Assembly (NCBI GenBank): GCA_016710685.1
Contig: JADJVC010000010.1
Coordinates: forward strand, 200,394-264,393
DNA length: 64,000 bases
From: Flavobacteriales bacterium
GTDB taxonomy: Bacteria; Bacteroidota; Bacteroidia; Flavobacteriales_F; PHOS-HE28
Reading direction: 5' to 3'
Part shown: positions 8,409-17,182 of the stretch, piece by piece
Position numbering within the stretch: the first letter of the stretch is position 1
Layout: the number at the start of each line of letters is the position of its first letter
The notes under the pieces: generated by a model
What the model was told of the DNA's origin: nothing
Databases searched by the model: none
What the model saw: the letters and a program-made list of their open reading frames with translations, nothing else
Position numbers and translations under genes: made by a program

Positions 8409-8777
8409 ATGCTCCGCGACATCGACCAATTTTTCCTTTCCCGGGAGGAGCCAGCGAAAAGCTGCCTGCTCGCCCTTCGGCAGATCATCCTTCAACAGGA
8501 TCCGGCCATATCGGAAAGTGTGAAGTACGGCATACCGTGCTTTTCCTACGGGAAGAAGATGTTCTGCTTTCTGTGGACGGAAAGGAAAACGGGTTGGCCT
8601 TACATCCTTTTCGTGGAAGGCAAGCGCCTCGACCATCCGTTGTTGGATGCCGGCGACCGCAAGCGGATGAAGGTTTTGCGTATGGACCCCGAACAGGACC
8701 TGCCGGTGGATGTGATCGACACGCTGTTGCAAGAGGCACTGGATCTTTATCGTAACGGCACAATTCGGATCAGCTGA
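8409..8777 (+). CDS. DUF1801 domain protein
   Basis: A 122-residue soluble protein of the DUF1801 (YdhG-like) fold. The pattern is typical: ISESVKYGIPCFSYGKKMFCFL, then a KTGWPYILFVEG strand region and a C-terminal helix. Members are small single-domain proteins of unknown biochemical role. It stands alone between rlmN and a convergent minus-strand gene. Family assignment is from motif recall. Confidence 0.7.
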   Translation: MLRDIDQFFLSREEPAKSCLLALRQIILQQDPAISESVKYGIPCFSYGKKMFCFLWTERKTGWPYILFVEGKRLDHPLLDAGDRKRMKVLRMDPEQDLPVDVIDTLLQEALDLYRNGTIRIS

Positions 8778-9491
8778 TCAAAATCCGTAGCCCACTTTTA
8801 CACCCAGAAAAGGCACGACCACCTGATCGTTCCTCGTGGATTGCGTGTAGCTCCAGTGGCGGTCTGCGATGTCGAAATGCTCTTCCACCTCTTCAATATG
8901 GCGAGTGCGGTAGCCTATGCCGCAGTAAGCATCGAACAGCCAGTTGTTGTTACCGGCCAGGCGTTGGTAGCCGAAGTAGGCGCGCACGTCGGTGTACTTG
9001 CGTTCATCGCGCAAGCGTATGTCGGTAAAGCGGCCGGAATCGTCACGTGTGCGGATGTCGTGGGCGCGGTCCATGAATGCGAATTCGGCCTGCACATAGG
9101 CGCCTTGTGGCTCAATATCATGCGTGAGGTACCAGCGCAGTCCGAAGTGGTACGCGGGTTTCGCGACGATCTCCGTGCCCGCACTGAACACGTCGGCGGG
9201 CTCGCCAGCGAAGGAAAGATCGAGGTAATTCCGGTAAGTGATGCCCAATGCCAATTCCGCGCTGAGGCTTTCGGAAAGGGCGCGTTCGTAGTAGATCGGC
9301 ACTTCGCCTCGGAGGAAAAGCAGCGGGTTCAGCTTGATCACGTTGCGCACGCAGTTCACGGTGTCCCACGCGGCGGCGAGGCGGTCTTTGTACAGCACGA
9401 TCTTGGTTTTGTCGTGCTTTTCCTGCGCCACGGCATGGCCGGCGAAGACCAAAAAAAGAAGGGCCGCAAAGGGCCGGTGGGCGGATGCCAT
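8778..9491 (-). CDS. predicted outer-membrane beta-barrel protein
   Basis: A 237-residue protein starting at the ATG at 9491, with a signal peptide (FAALLFLVFAGHAVAQ) and a C-terminal beta-rich region ending VVPFLGVKVGYGF, typical of outer-membrane barrels. The early VIKLNPLLFLRGEVPIYYE segment resembles DUF3575-type barrels. A TACTTTCG promoter element ends only 4 bases before the ATG (9496-9503, minus strand), strongly supporting this start and implying a near-leaderless message. It is divergent from the polyprenyl synthase. Function unknown. Confidence 0.7.
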   Translation of the reverse strand: MASAHRPFAALLFLVFAGHAVAQEKHDKTKIVLYKDRLAAAWDTVNCVRNVIKLNPLLFLRGEVPIYYERALSESLSAELALGITYRNYLDLSFAGEPADVFSAGTEIVAKPAYHFGLRWYLTHDIEPQGAYVQAEFAFMDRAHDIRTRDDSGRFTDIRLRDERKYTDVRAYFGYQRLAGNNNWLFDAYCGIGYRTRHIEEVEEHFDIADRHWSYTQSTRNDQVVVPFLGVKVGYGF

Positions 9492-9495
9492 GGCC

Positions 9496-9503
9496 CGAAA
9501 GTA
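9496..9503 (-). promoter_or_regulatory. -7 promoter element for the beta-barrel gene
   Basis: TACTTTCG on the minus strand, ending 4 bases before the ATG at 9491. It is one of the closest such spacings in the window. Confidence 0.5.
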
Positions 9504-9573
9504 AGCGGCAGGGCGATACCGTTCCCCGTGCGGTCTGCTTCCCTTCCCTTTAACCTTCCCATCTTTGCATCGC

Positions 9574-10587
9574 ATGTTGACTGCCGAACCGCCAAAAGCC
9601 GCACGCGCCATCCCCCGGTCCATCGCCGAAATACGTGGGCCGGTAGCGGAGGAATTGGACGTGTTCGAGCGGCGTTTCCGCGAAGCCATGCGGAGCAAAG
9701 TGCCGTTGCTGGACCGGGTAATGCACTACATCGTGCAGCGCAAGGGCAAGCAGATGCGGCCCATGTTCACCCTGCTGAGCGCGCGGCAATTCGGGCCCTT
9801 GGGCGAACAGGCCTACACGGCGGCTTCGCTGGTGGAGCTGTTGCACACCGCCACCTTGGTGCATGACGACGTGGTGGACGACAGCGACCGGCGGCGCGGC
9901 TTCTTCAGCATCAATGCGCTGTGGAAGAACAAAGTGGCGGTGCTGGTGGGCGATTACCTGCTGAGCAAGGGCCTGCTGCTCGCGGTGGACCACGGGCAAT
10001 TCGAGCTGTTGCGTATCGTAAGCACGGCGGTGCGTGAAATGAGCGAAGGCGAACTGCTGCAGATGGAAAAGGCGCGCGGGCTCAATTTCGACGAGGGTGT
10101 TTACTTCAACATCATCCGCAAAAAAACCGCCAGTTTGATCGCTGCGTGCTGCGCCAGCGGTGCGCATGCGGGCGGTGCCAAGGCGGAGGAAGTTGCGCTC
10201 ATGCGCGAGTTCGGCGAGCTGGCGGGCATTGCCTTCCAAGTGAAAGATGATCTGTTCGATTACGGCGCCGGCAAAGGCATCGGCAAGCCCACCGGCATCG
10301 ACATTAAAGAAGGCAAGCTCACCCTGCCGTTGATCCACGCGCTGAACCAGGCCACACCGGCAGACCGGCGGTGGATGGTGAGCACGGTGAAGCAAGCCGG
10401 AAAAGGCAAAGGCGACGTGGGAAAATTAGTGGCGAAAGTGGTGGAACTTGGCGGCATCGATCATGCACGGAAAGCCATGTACGACCACCGCGACCAAGCG
10501 CTCGCCATTCTGCATAAACTACCGCAAACGCCTGCCCGCGATGCGCTGGAAGGCTTGCTGGAAATGACCGTTGAACGCACGAAATGA
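9574..10587 (+). CDS. polyprenyl diphosphate synthase
   Basis: A 337-residue trans-prenyltransferase that condenses isopentenyl diphosphate onto allylic diphosphates to make long-chain polyprenyl diphosphates, probably for menaquinone side chains. The first aspartate-rich motif is DDVVDD (about residues 97-102) after HTATLVH, and the second is DDLFDYG (about residues 225-231) after IAFQVK; GKQMRPMFTLLSA precedes. It starts at ATG 9574, 6 bases after a CATCTTTG element. Its stop overlaps the next gene (ATGA at 10584-10587). Exact chain length cannot be inferred. Confidence 0.9.
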   Translation: MLTAEPPKAARAIPRSIAEIRGPVAEELDVFERRFREAMRSKVPLLDRVMHYIVQRKGKQMRPMFTLLSARQFGPLGEQAYTAASLVELLHTATLVHDDVVDDSDRRRGFFSINALWKNKVAVLVGDYLLSKGLLLAVDHGQFELLRIVSTAVREMSEGELLQMEKARGLNFDEGVYFNIIRKKTASLIAACCASGAHAGGAKAEEVALMREFGELAGIAFQVKDDLFDYGAGKGIGKPTGIDIKEGKLTLPLIHALNQATPADRRWMVSTVKQAGKGKGDVGKLVAKVVELGGIDHARKAMYDHRDQALAILHKLPQTPARDALEGLLEMTVERTK

Positions 10588-11057
10588 ACACCTTTCTCCG
10601 GAGCGCCATCATCATCACCGCGATCATCGTCGCAACGTGTTCTTCCTGCGGAAACAGCTCGGCCACATCCGCGGAAAAGCCGAAGACCGACAGCACGCAA
10701 AGTGCATCCACTTTCGTGAATGAGCCGTTGCCCGCGAACGGCCATGCGCGCGTAACCGACAAGCAAGGCCGCTTGCGTATGGAAGGTGACATGAAGAACG
10801 GCCAACGCGAAGGCATCTGGACCAGCTACGATGCGAAAGGCAAGGTGAAGAGCCGCAACGAATACCACGGCAACAAGCTGAATGGCATCACCACGGTGTT
10901 CCGTGAGAATGGCGCGCCGATGTATACCGGCCAGTACCGTAACGACAAGGAGAGCGGGTTGTGGCAGTTTTACGACGACACCGGCGCGTTGAGCAAAGAA
11001 GTGCGCTACGACAGCACCGGCACAGTTATCAACGATCCCGTTGAGCCAACGCCTTGA
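10584..11057 (+). CDS. MORN-like repeat lipoprotein
   Basis: A 157-residue exported protein with a hydrophobic leader followed by cysteines at 19 and 22 (ATCSSCG), consistent with a lipoprotein signal. The body carries short YwqK/MORN-like repeats of the type GxxxGxWxxYD (GQREGIWTSYDAKGK, NKLNGITTVFRENG, DKESGLWQFYDDTG), which in related proteins form a beta-repeat surface. It is translationally coupled to the polyprenyl synthase. Role unknown; likely periplasmic or outer-membrane attached. Confidence 0.7.
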   Translation: MNTFLRSAIIITAIIVATCSSCGNSSATSAEKPKTDSTQSASTFVNEPLPANGHARVTDKQGRLRMEGDMKNGQREGIWTSYDAKGKVKSRNEYHGNKLNGITTVFRENGAPMYTGQYRNDKESGLWQFYDDTGALSKEVRYDSTGTVINDPVEPTP

Positions 11058-11061
11058 TCGG

Positions 11062-11069
11062 TAACTTCG
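11062..11069 (+). promoter_or_regulatory. -7 promoter element for dnaG
   Basis: TAACTTCG 36 bases before the GTG start of dnaG, in the gap after the MORN-like gene. No -33 element is clear. Confidence 0.4.
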
Positions 11070-11105
11070 CGGTCCGAATTTTTTCGGAGCTTTTCGTTCA
11101 AGGCC

Positions 11106-13058
11106 GTGATCAACCCCCGCTCCATACAGGAAGTCAAAGATGCCGTCCGCATCGAAGAAGTGCTGGGCGAATTTCTGGACCTGAAGCGCAAAGGGCCGCG
11201 GTATTTGGGCCTGTGCCCGTTCCACAACGAAAAGACACCTTCGTTCAACGTGAGTCCGCAGCTCGGCATTTACAAGTGCTTCGGTTGTGGCGAAAGCGGC
11301 GATGCCATCAAATTCCTGGAAAAGCAGGAACACCTCTCCTTCGTGGAGGCGATCCGCTGGTTGGGCAAGCGGTACGGCATCGAGCTTGAGGAAGAGGAAC
11401 AGTCGCCGGAACAACAGCAGGAGCAGAGCGAGCGCGAAAGCCTCGGCGTGGTTCAGCAGTGGGCGCTGCAATGGAGCGTAGAGCAGTTGTGGAACTCCGA
11501 TGAAGGCAAGCGCATCGGCTTGAGCTATTTCCGCGAACGCGGGTTCCGGGACGACACCATCAAGGAATTCCAATTGGGCTACGTGCCCGAAAAAGGGGAT
11601 GCTTTTGCGACAGCTGCAATTGCTCATGGCTTCACGCCGGAGCTGCTGGAAAAAGCGGGCTGGATCAAATTGCGTGACAACGGCAATGCGTGGGATTTTT
11701 TCCAAGGCCGCGTCACCTTTCCCATCCACGGTTTGGCGGGGCAGCCCATCGGCTTCGGTGCGCGCACGCTGAAGAGCGACAAAAAACTGCCGAAATACTT
11801 CAACAGCCCGGAGAGCGTGCTGTACGTGAAGAGCCGGTCGCTGTACGGCATCAGCTACGCGAAAAAAGCCATCGTGGAGCAGTCCAACTGCCTGCTGGTG
11901 GAAGGCTATACCGACGTGATCAGTCTGCACCAGGCGGGCATCGCCAACGTGGTGGCCAGCAGCGGCACCAGCCTCACGGTGGAGCAGGTGCGGCTCATCA
12001 AGCGTTACACGCAGGCCATCACCATTTTGTACGATGGCGATGCGGCAGGCATCAAGGCATCGCTGCGCGGCATCGACCTCATTCTGGCGGAAGGCCTAAG
12101 CGTGAAAGTGGTGGTGTTCACCGAAGGTGACGACCCGGACAGCTTTGCACGGAAGCACTCCAGCAGCGAGATCGCGGAGCACCTGAAGGCGAACGCGAAG
12201 GACTTCCTGGTCTTCAAAGCCGACCTGTTGGTGAAGGAGGCGGGCGACGATCCCGTGCGCAAAGCAGCAGCCATCCACGAGCTGGTAGAGAGCATTGCAT
12301 TAGTGCCTGACCATGTGTTGCGATCGCTCTACGTGAAGCAGTGCGCGCGCATGCTGGACGTGGGCGAGCAGGCGTTGGTGAGCGAGATGAACAAAGTGCT
12401 GCGGAAGGGTTTCCGCAAGCAGTTTGGCGATGGCGCGCCGCCGTTGGAAGAATTGGTGGACCCCGCGATCGCACCGCCACAACCGGAAGTGGAAGAACTC
12501 GGCACCACGCCGCAGGAACGCGACCTGCTGCGCATGCTCATCAGCTACGGGCACGAGCGCGTCATCGTACCGTTCCAGGACAGCGACGGTGAGGTAACCG
12601 AAGAAGACACTTCCGTGGCGGAGCTGATGTTCCAGTCCCTCGCGCAGGACGACATCACCTTCGATGAGCCCTTGTTGCAGGCCATCTACCGCGACTACAG
12701 CTTCGCAAATAAAATGGGCACCAAGGTGGAGCCGAAGCGCTACGTGGACAACGAAAACGAAGAGTGGCGCAGCCTCGCCATCGACCTGCTAACGCACCGC
12801 CATGTGCTAAGCCCAAACTGGGAGGCGAAACACAAGATCCACGTCACCCACGAAAACGAGCAATTGCTAGGAGCCGTGGAACATGGCCTCAACATGTTGA
12901 AAGAACGCCGCGTGGACCGCATGCTGCGCGAAAAGCAGGAGCAGATCAAGGGCATGACCGACGATGCGGACGTGGAAATGGCCCTGCGCACCATCATGGC
13001 GTTGAACCAAGCGAAGAAGGAATTCGCGAAGTTGACGGGGCGGGTGGTGGTGGGGTGA
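11106..13058 (+). CDS. dnaG: DNA primase DnaG
   Basis: A 650-residue bacterial primase that lays RNA primers at the replication fork. It starts with GTG at 11106, giving the family N-terminus INPRSIQEVKDAVRIEEVLG. The CHC2 zinc finger is intact (Cys37, His40, Cys58, Cys61), followed by the catalytic core with the TOPRIM motifs LVEGYTDVISLHQAG (about residue 262) and YDGDAAG (about residue 308). The C-terminal part would contact DnaB helicase. Length is normal for Bacteroidota. The long antisense frame over its first half is a codon-usage shadow. Confidence 0.95.
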   Translation: MINPRSIQEVKDAVRIEEVLGEFLDLKRKGPRYLGLCPFHNEKTPSFNVSPQLGIYKCFGCGESGDAIKFLEKQEHLSFVEAIRWLGKRYGIELEEEEQSPEQQQEQSERESLGVVQQWALQWSVEQLWNSDEGKRIGLSYFRERGFRDDTIKEFQLGYVPEKGDAFATAAIAHGFTPELLEKAGWIKLRDNGNAWDFFQGRVTFPIHGLAGQPIGFGARTLKSDKKLPKYFNSPESVLYVKSRSLYGISYAKKAIVEQSNCLLVEGYTDVISLHQAGIANVVASSGTSLTVEQVRLIKRYTQAITILYDGDAAGIKASLRGIDLILAEGLSVKVVVFTEGDDPDSFARKHSSSEIAEHLKANAKDFLVFKADLLVKEAGDDPVRKAAAIHELVESIALVPDHVLRSLYVKQCARMLDVGEQALVSEMNKVLRKGFRKQFGDGAPPLEELVDPAIAPPQPEVEELGTTPQERDLLRMLISYGHERVIVPFQDSDGEVTEEDTSVAELMFQSLAQDDITFDEPLLQAIYRDYSFANKMGTKVEPKRYVDNENEEWRSLAIDLLTHRHVLSPNWEAKHKIHVTHENEQLLGAVEHGLNMLKERRVDRMLREKQEQIKGMTDDADVEMALRTIMALNQAKKEFAKLTGRVVVG

Positions 13059-13064
13059 GCCTTC

Positions 13065-13072
13065 TACCTTCG
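13065..13072 (+). promoter_or_regulatory. -7 promoter element for the CDF transporter gene
   Basis: TACCTTCG immediately after the dnaG stop, 4 bases before the ATG at 13077; a near-leaderless arrangement. Confidence 0.45.
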
Positions 13073-13076
13073 CCCC

Positions 13077-13982
13077 ATGGCCCACGACCACGCGCATCAC
13101 CACGACCACGCGGGGCACGACCATGCCAGCGGGTCCAGCAACCTGCGGCTCGCGTTCTTCTTCAACTTGGCTTTTACGTTGATCGAAGTGGCTGGCGGAT
13201 TTTGGACAAATAGCCTTGCAGTGCTGAGCGACGCGATGCATGACATGGGCGATGTGCTGGTGTTGGGCGCCGCTTGGTATTTGAGCCACTTGGCGGTGCG
13301 CGGCCGCGATGCGAAATACAGCTATGGCTATGGCCGCTACAGCATGCTGGGCGGCTGGCTCACCGCGCTGGTGCTGGCCATCGGCTCGTTGGTGCTCATG
13401 GTGTTCACGCTGTCGCGGATCAATGATGTGCATGAACCGTTCGCCAACGGCATGATCATTTTGGGTGTTTTCGGCTTGGCGATGAACGGCTTTGCGGCGT
13501 GGAAGCTGCACGGCGGAAGCTCCCTGAACGAACGCGGCGCCTACCTGCACCTGATGGAAGATGTGCTCGGCTGGGCGGCGGTGCTGGTGGGCGCGGTGGT
13601 GATCCGCTTCACCGGTTGGGGCATTGTGGACCCGTTGCTTTCGGTGGCGATCAACTTGTTCGTTTTGTACAATGCCGTGGGCACCTTGCGGAAGGGCACG
13701 GGCATTTTGATGCAACGGCTTCCCGAAGGCTACGATGAACGAGCTGTCACCGATGCGTTGTTGGCCTTGCCGCATGTGGTGAGTGCGCACGACCAGCACG
13801 CTTGGACGTTGGACGGCGACTACACCGTGCTAACCGTACACTTGTGCGTGGACACCAGTGATGCAAAGGAGCGGAGCGCCATCACCAACGGTGCCCGCAA
13901 CAAGCTGAAGGACATGGGCATCGCGCATGCCACCATCGAGCTGGAATTGCCGGGCGATGAATGCGCTTTGGAACACCATTGA
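13077..13982 (+). CDS. cation diffusion facilitator (CzcD/ZnT-type) metal exporter
   Basis: A 301-residue inner-membrane proton-coupled exporter of Zn2+ or similar divalent metals. The N-terminus is histidine-rich (AHDHAHHHDHAGHDHA). Six membrane segments follow, with the transport-site motifs SDAMHDMGD in TM2 and HLMEDVLGW in TM5, then a cytoplasmic C-terminal domain with histidines and a final ECALEHH. The histidine-rich head and tail suggest metal buffering. It sits right after dnaG with its own -7 element. Metal specificity is inferred, with zinc most likely. Confidence 0.92.
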   Translation: MAHDHAHHHDHAGHDHASGSSNLRLAFFFNLAFTLIEVAGGFWTNSLAVLSDAMHDMGDVLVLGAAWYLSHLAVRGRDAKYSYGYGRYSMLGGWLTALVLAIGSLVLMVFTLSRINDVHEPFANGMIILGVFGLAMNGFAAWKLHGGSSLNERGAYLHLMEDVLGWAAVLVGAVVIRFTGWGIVDPLLSVAINLFVLYNAVGTLRKGTGILMQRLPEGYDERAVTDALLALPHVVSAHDQHAWTLDGDYTVLTVHLCVDTSDAKERSAITNGARNKLKDMGIAHATIELELPGDECALEHH

Positions 13983-13988
13983 ATTGAT

Positions 13989-14138
13989 ATGACACTGAAA
14001 AAGCGCCTCTTTCGCCTGCTGGCCAGCTTCAACAAAGCAGTGCTACCCAAGCAATGGGACCGGGACCTGTTGCGCCTCAGTAAACCGCGACAAGCGCTGG
14101 CCGGGTACCGGTATTGGGTTACGAAGAATGCGTTGTAG
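13989..14138 (+). CDS. small basic protein, 49 residues
   Basis: A short ORF (ATG at 13989, TAG at 14136-14138) begins 6 bases after the CDF transporter stop and encodes a basic protein starting MTLKKRLFRLLASFNKAVLP and ending YRYWVTKNAL. The amphipathic, Lys/Arg-rich start and the aromatic RYWVT end resemble a short conserved Bacteroidota protein of unknown function that I recall only in outline. Codon use is like its neighbours, and the short spacing suggests cotranscription with the transporter. Confidence 0.55.
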   Translation: MTLKKRLFRLLASFNKAVLPKQWDRDLLRLSKPRQALAGYRYWVTKNAL

Positions 14139-14464
14139 GTTTTGGTGATAAGTGAAGGTGATTGGTGGGCGGTGATTGGTGATTGGACGGCTGCCGACCG
14201 CCTGCCGAAAGCTGTGCTCGGCTTTGCACGTCTCCGAGTGTATTGTAGTGCCGATTACATCCGAAATGTTTGGGAGCCGCACCTTCTGAGCCGATACATG
14301 ATTTAGCTGCTATGAATCTCTGCTATACGGCAGATGGCCCAGAGTGGAAACTCAGCTCTGAACAAGCCACAGAGCGCGATTCCAGTCACCAATCACCATC
14401 CACCAATCACCCGTTTTAATCGAAAAAACTGGCGCTCCGCCCCAGATCCCCGTAATTTGCGCCG
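14139..14464. other. intergenic region with inverted repeat pair
   Basis: This gap between the 49-residue ORF and the CotH-domain gene has no recognisable gene. It contains the 32-base inverted repeat arms at 14156-14187 and 14381-14412 and a TAATTTG promoter-like element at 14453-14459, five bases before the ATG at 14465. Confidence 0.6.
14156..14412. repeat. 32-base inverted repeat pair bracketing 193 bases
   Basis: The left arm (14156-14187) and the reverse complement of the right arm (14381-14412) agree at 28 of 32 positions. Each arm is built from GTGATTGG units. The enclosed 193 bases have no ORF of note. The layout resembles a miniature inverted-repeat element, although no target-site duplication was identified. 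A further copy of the left arm is at 1785. Confidence 0.75.
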
Positions 14465-16519
14465 ATGCGACCCTGGGCCCTCGTCCCTGTGCTCTTGGCC
14501 CATTCACTTTGGGGACAGGTGCGCATCAACGAACTGCAATGTGCGCGCAGCCCCGGCTCCGACGGAAAGGGCGCGAACGGGGATTGGGTGGAACTGTACA
14601 ACGTGGGCACAGCGGCGGTGGACATGGCCGGGTCGGCATTTGTAATTGACGGTGTATCGCATAAGCTGAAAGGTCCGTTGATGATCGCGCCGCGTTCCCG
14701 CCGCGTGTTGTGGTGCGATGGCGACCCAAAGGCCGGAACAGACCACCTTGAACTGAAGTTGCCACGGACCGGTGGCACGTTGTTGCTCGTCGCCGCGGAT
14801 AAGGTCTCCGTGCTCGATCTTTTCCATTGGCCGGCCATGCCCGCAGGTTGTTCCATTGGTCGCAAAGAAGATGGTGGCCGGGCATGGGGCTTCTTCGACA
14901 GGCCGGGTCCCGGTGCGGCAAACAACGACCGGTTTGCGGCGGACAAAGTTTTGGAAACGCCGTTGATCACCATTGAAAAAGGTCGGCTGCGCATCGACCT
15001 TCCGCAAGGCGCCAGTGAGGTGCGCTACACGTTGGACTTCTCCGATCCGGACGAACGATCGGCGGTGTATGCAACGCCGTTGGCGGCATCGGTAGGCACG
15101 GTGGTGCGCGCTCGTGCTTTTGCGCCCGGGGCCATTGCGAGCGGCGAAGCCGTGTTTGCATCCGGCATTCCCACGGGTGCATGGTCGTTGGTGATCGCGC
15201 CTTCCGATCTACAAGGCCCAAACGGCATTGCGGACGTGCCTTCGGGAAATTTTTCGCGCAGCGGTGCCGAATGGCAACGGCAGGCATGGCTTCAGAACGG
15301 TGCTGGTGATGGAAGTGCGACACCGATCGGTTTGGCCATTGCGGGCAGCGGCACGCGCAGTTTGGCCAAGCGCAATTTCAAGGTTTTTGCGAAGGACCGT
15401 TTTGGTGCTACGGACTTGCTGCAAACGCCGGATGGCAGCGCATACGAGGAGATGATTCTCCGCGCCGATGCAAGCCCAAACGCTTTTCTGCGGAACGAAT
15501 TCATGAACGAAGTTGCCCGGCGCAGCGGTGGGAACTTGGACGTGCAACAAGCCAAAGCGATGCCGCTTTACCTCAACGGCGAGTACCAAGGTTTGTACCG
15601 TTCCATGCCTGCGAAAAACAAAGCGTGGGCAAAAGATCTGAACGCGGGCAAGCCGGTGGAACTTGTTGATGGTGCGGGTCCGCGCGCTGTTTCCGGCGGG
15701 CTGAAAAACTATGTGGCGTTGATACAGGCCATGGCTGCGGATGCCGGTGCTGAAGCGTTGGACAGCATAGTAGACCTGAACAGTTTGATCGATCTCGCGT
15801 GTTTCGATCTCTGGAGCGGGCGAGGCGATCACGACCTGAACGTGCGTTGCTGGCGGCCGCGCAGCGATGCCGGCAAGTGGCGCTGGGTGCTGTACGACAT
15901 GGACCAATGGGCGCCGCCCGAAGAGCGTACTGTGCAACGCTTATGTGCAACGGCGGTTCCGGAAACACCCTTCGTGCCGCAACTGTTGAACGACCCCGAC
16001 CTGCGCAACCGCTTGCTTGCACGCATGAGCGCATTGCTCGCCACCACGTTAAGCGCCGACCGCACAGCGGGGCTGCTGGATTCGCTCTACGACCAACATG
16101 CCGAAGACATGGCGCAGGACTATGCGCGTTGGCATGATGAGCTGGAAATGCCGACATCGAAAGTGGCCAAGGCTGAAATTGCCGATCACCTAAAAGGCCG
16201 GAACGCCCCGCTGATGGCGCAATTGCGCCAAACAACCGGCTTGAAAAGCCGGAGCATTACCGTGGCCATTGAACCCGCCGGCGCAGGCACCGTGCTGTTG
16301 GAAAATCTACCGCTTACGGACGATCAACGCACCGTGGAAAGCTTCGCCAACGTGGCCTTGCACTTGTTGGCCGTTCCGGCAACAGGCATGGAATTCATGG
16401 GTTGGAAAAACGCGGAAAACACGGCGCCGACATTGGTTTTGTCAGGCCAGCGGGACGAGCGTGCGGTGGCGGTTTTCCGGCCGTCCGGATCAGCTAGCAA
16501 GAACGCCCTGAAGCAGTGA
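14465..16519 (+). CDS. CotH-kinase family exported protein with lamin-tail-like domain
   Basis: A 684-residue protein with a signal peptide (cleavage about residue 17, SLWGQ). The N-terminal part (VRINELQCARSPGSDG.. GDWVELYNVG) resembles a lamin-tail domain. The middle is CotH-like: ALAKRNFKVFAKD-type segment with the RSLAKRNFKVF stretch, the PLYLNGEYQGLYRSMP strand, and KWRWVLYDMDQW near residue 480, the typical metal-binding WxxYDMD region of CotH kinases. CotH proteins phosphorylate exported substrates in spore formers; the role in Bacteroidota is unknown. The end carries a short beta domain (GMEFMGWKNAE). The 3' end overlaps convergent purQ by 30 bases. Confidence 0.75.
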   Translation: MRPWALVPVLLAHSLWGQVRINELQCARSPGSDGKGANGDWVELYNVGTAAVDMAGSAFVIDGVSHKLKGPLMIAPRSRRVLWCDGDPKAGTDHLELKLPRTGGTLLLVAADKVSVLDLFHWPAMPAGCSIGRKEDGGRAWGFFDRPGPGAANNDRFAADKVLETPLITIEKGRLRIDLPQGASEVRYTLDFSDPDERSAVYATPLAASVGTVVRARAFAPGAIASGEAVFASGIPTGAWSLVIAPSDLQGPNGIADVPSGNFSRSGAEWQRQAWLQNGAGDGSATPIGLAIAGSGTRSLAKRNFKVFAKDRFGATDLLQTPDGSAYEEMILRADASPNAFLRNEFMNEVARRSGGNLDVQQAKAMPLYLNGEYQGLYRSMPAKNKAWAKDLNAGKPVELVDGAGPRAVSGGLKNYVALIQAMAADAGAEALDSIVDLNSLIDLACFDLWSGRGDHDLNVRCWRPRSDAGKWRWVLYDMDQWAPPEERTVQRLCATAVPETPFVPQLLNDPDLRNRLLARMSALLATTLSADRTAGLLDSLYDQHAEDMAQDYARWHDELEMPTSKVAKAEIADHLKGRNAPLMAQLRQTTGLKSRSITVAIEPAGAGTVLLENLPLTDDQRTVESFANVALHLLAVPATGMEFMGWKNAENTAPTLVLSGQRDERAVAVFRPSGSASKNALKQ

Positions 16520-17182
16520 GTTGAAGAGCAACTTGCCGTCCGTATTGCCCAAGCGGGCATCCACGGCGCGCTCCGGATGGGGCATCATGCCGAACACGTT
16601 GCGACCGGTGTTGCACACCCCGGCAATGTTCTCCACGCTGCCGTTGGGATTGGCCTCTTCCTTCAACCGGCCTTCGTGATCGCAGTAGTGGAAGATCACC
16701 TGGTCCTCATCATCCATGGCCTTCAACGTATCGCCATCGGCGTAGTAGCGGCCCTCGCCGTGCGCGATGGGGATCATCAACGGTTTGTCCTTCAGCCCTG
16801 CGGTGAGCGGCGTGTTGCGGCTGGCCGGACGGATCCAGATGTTTTGGCAGATGAATTTGCGGTTCGCGTTGGCCAGCAGCGCACCGGGCAGCAGCCCTGC
16901 CTCGCACAATACTTGGAAACCGTTGCAAACGCCCAGCACCAAGCCGCCTTTCGCGGCATGTTGTGCCACCTCGTTCATAATGGGGCTGAAGCGGGCAATG
17001 GCGCCGCTGCGCAAATAATCGCCATAGGAAAACCCGCCGGGCAGCAATATCATATCGCAGCCTTGCAGGTTGTGGTCCTTGTGCCAAAGGCGTACGGCAG
17101 GCTGGCCGGTGATGGATTCCACGGCTTGGGCCATGTCCTCATCGCAGTTGGAACCGGGGAAAGTGATGACGCCGAATTTCAT
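16490..17182 (-). CDS. purQ: phosphoribosylformylglycinamidine synthase subunit PurQ
   Basis: A 230-residue class I glutamine amidotransferase that supplies ammonia to PurL in the fourth step of purine synthesis. The nucleophile is Cys86 in VLGVCNGFQVL, and the catalytic His/Glu pair is in MMPHPERAVD near residue 205. PGGFSYGDYLRSGAIAR near residue 48 is a PurQ signature. The separate small subunit implies a purL/purS partner elsewhere. A TACCTTCG element lies 30 bases upstream of the ATG (17213-17220, minus strand). Confidence 0.94.
   Translation of the reverse strand: MKFGVITFPGSNCDEDMAQAVESITGQPAVRLWHKDHNLQGCDMILLPGGFSYGDYLRSGAIARFSPIMNEVAQHAAKGGLVLGVCNGFQVLCEAGLLPGALLANANRKFICQNIWIRPASRNTPLTAGLKDKPLMIPIAHGEGRYYADGDTLKAMDDEDQVIFHYCDHEGRLKEEANPNGSVENIAGVCNTGRNVFGMMPHPERAVDARLGNTDGKLLFNSLLQGVLAS

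Noticed and set aside
10461..11930. 489-codon minus-strand frame opposite the MORN-like gene and dnaG
   Set aside because: Antisense to dnaG and its neighbour with no recognisable product.
12867..13799. 310-codon minus-strand frame rich in His and Gln
   Set aside because: It spans the dnaG end and CDF gene antisense; its composition mirrors their codons.
14156..14412. Inverted repeat considered as a full insertion sequence
   Set aside because: The enclosed 193 bases cannot encode a transposase, and no transposase gene was recognised anywhere in the window.
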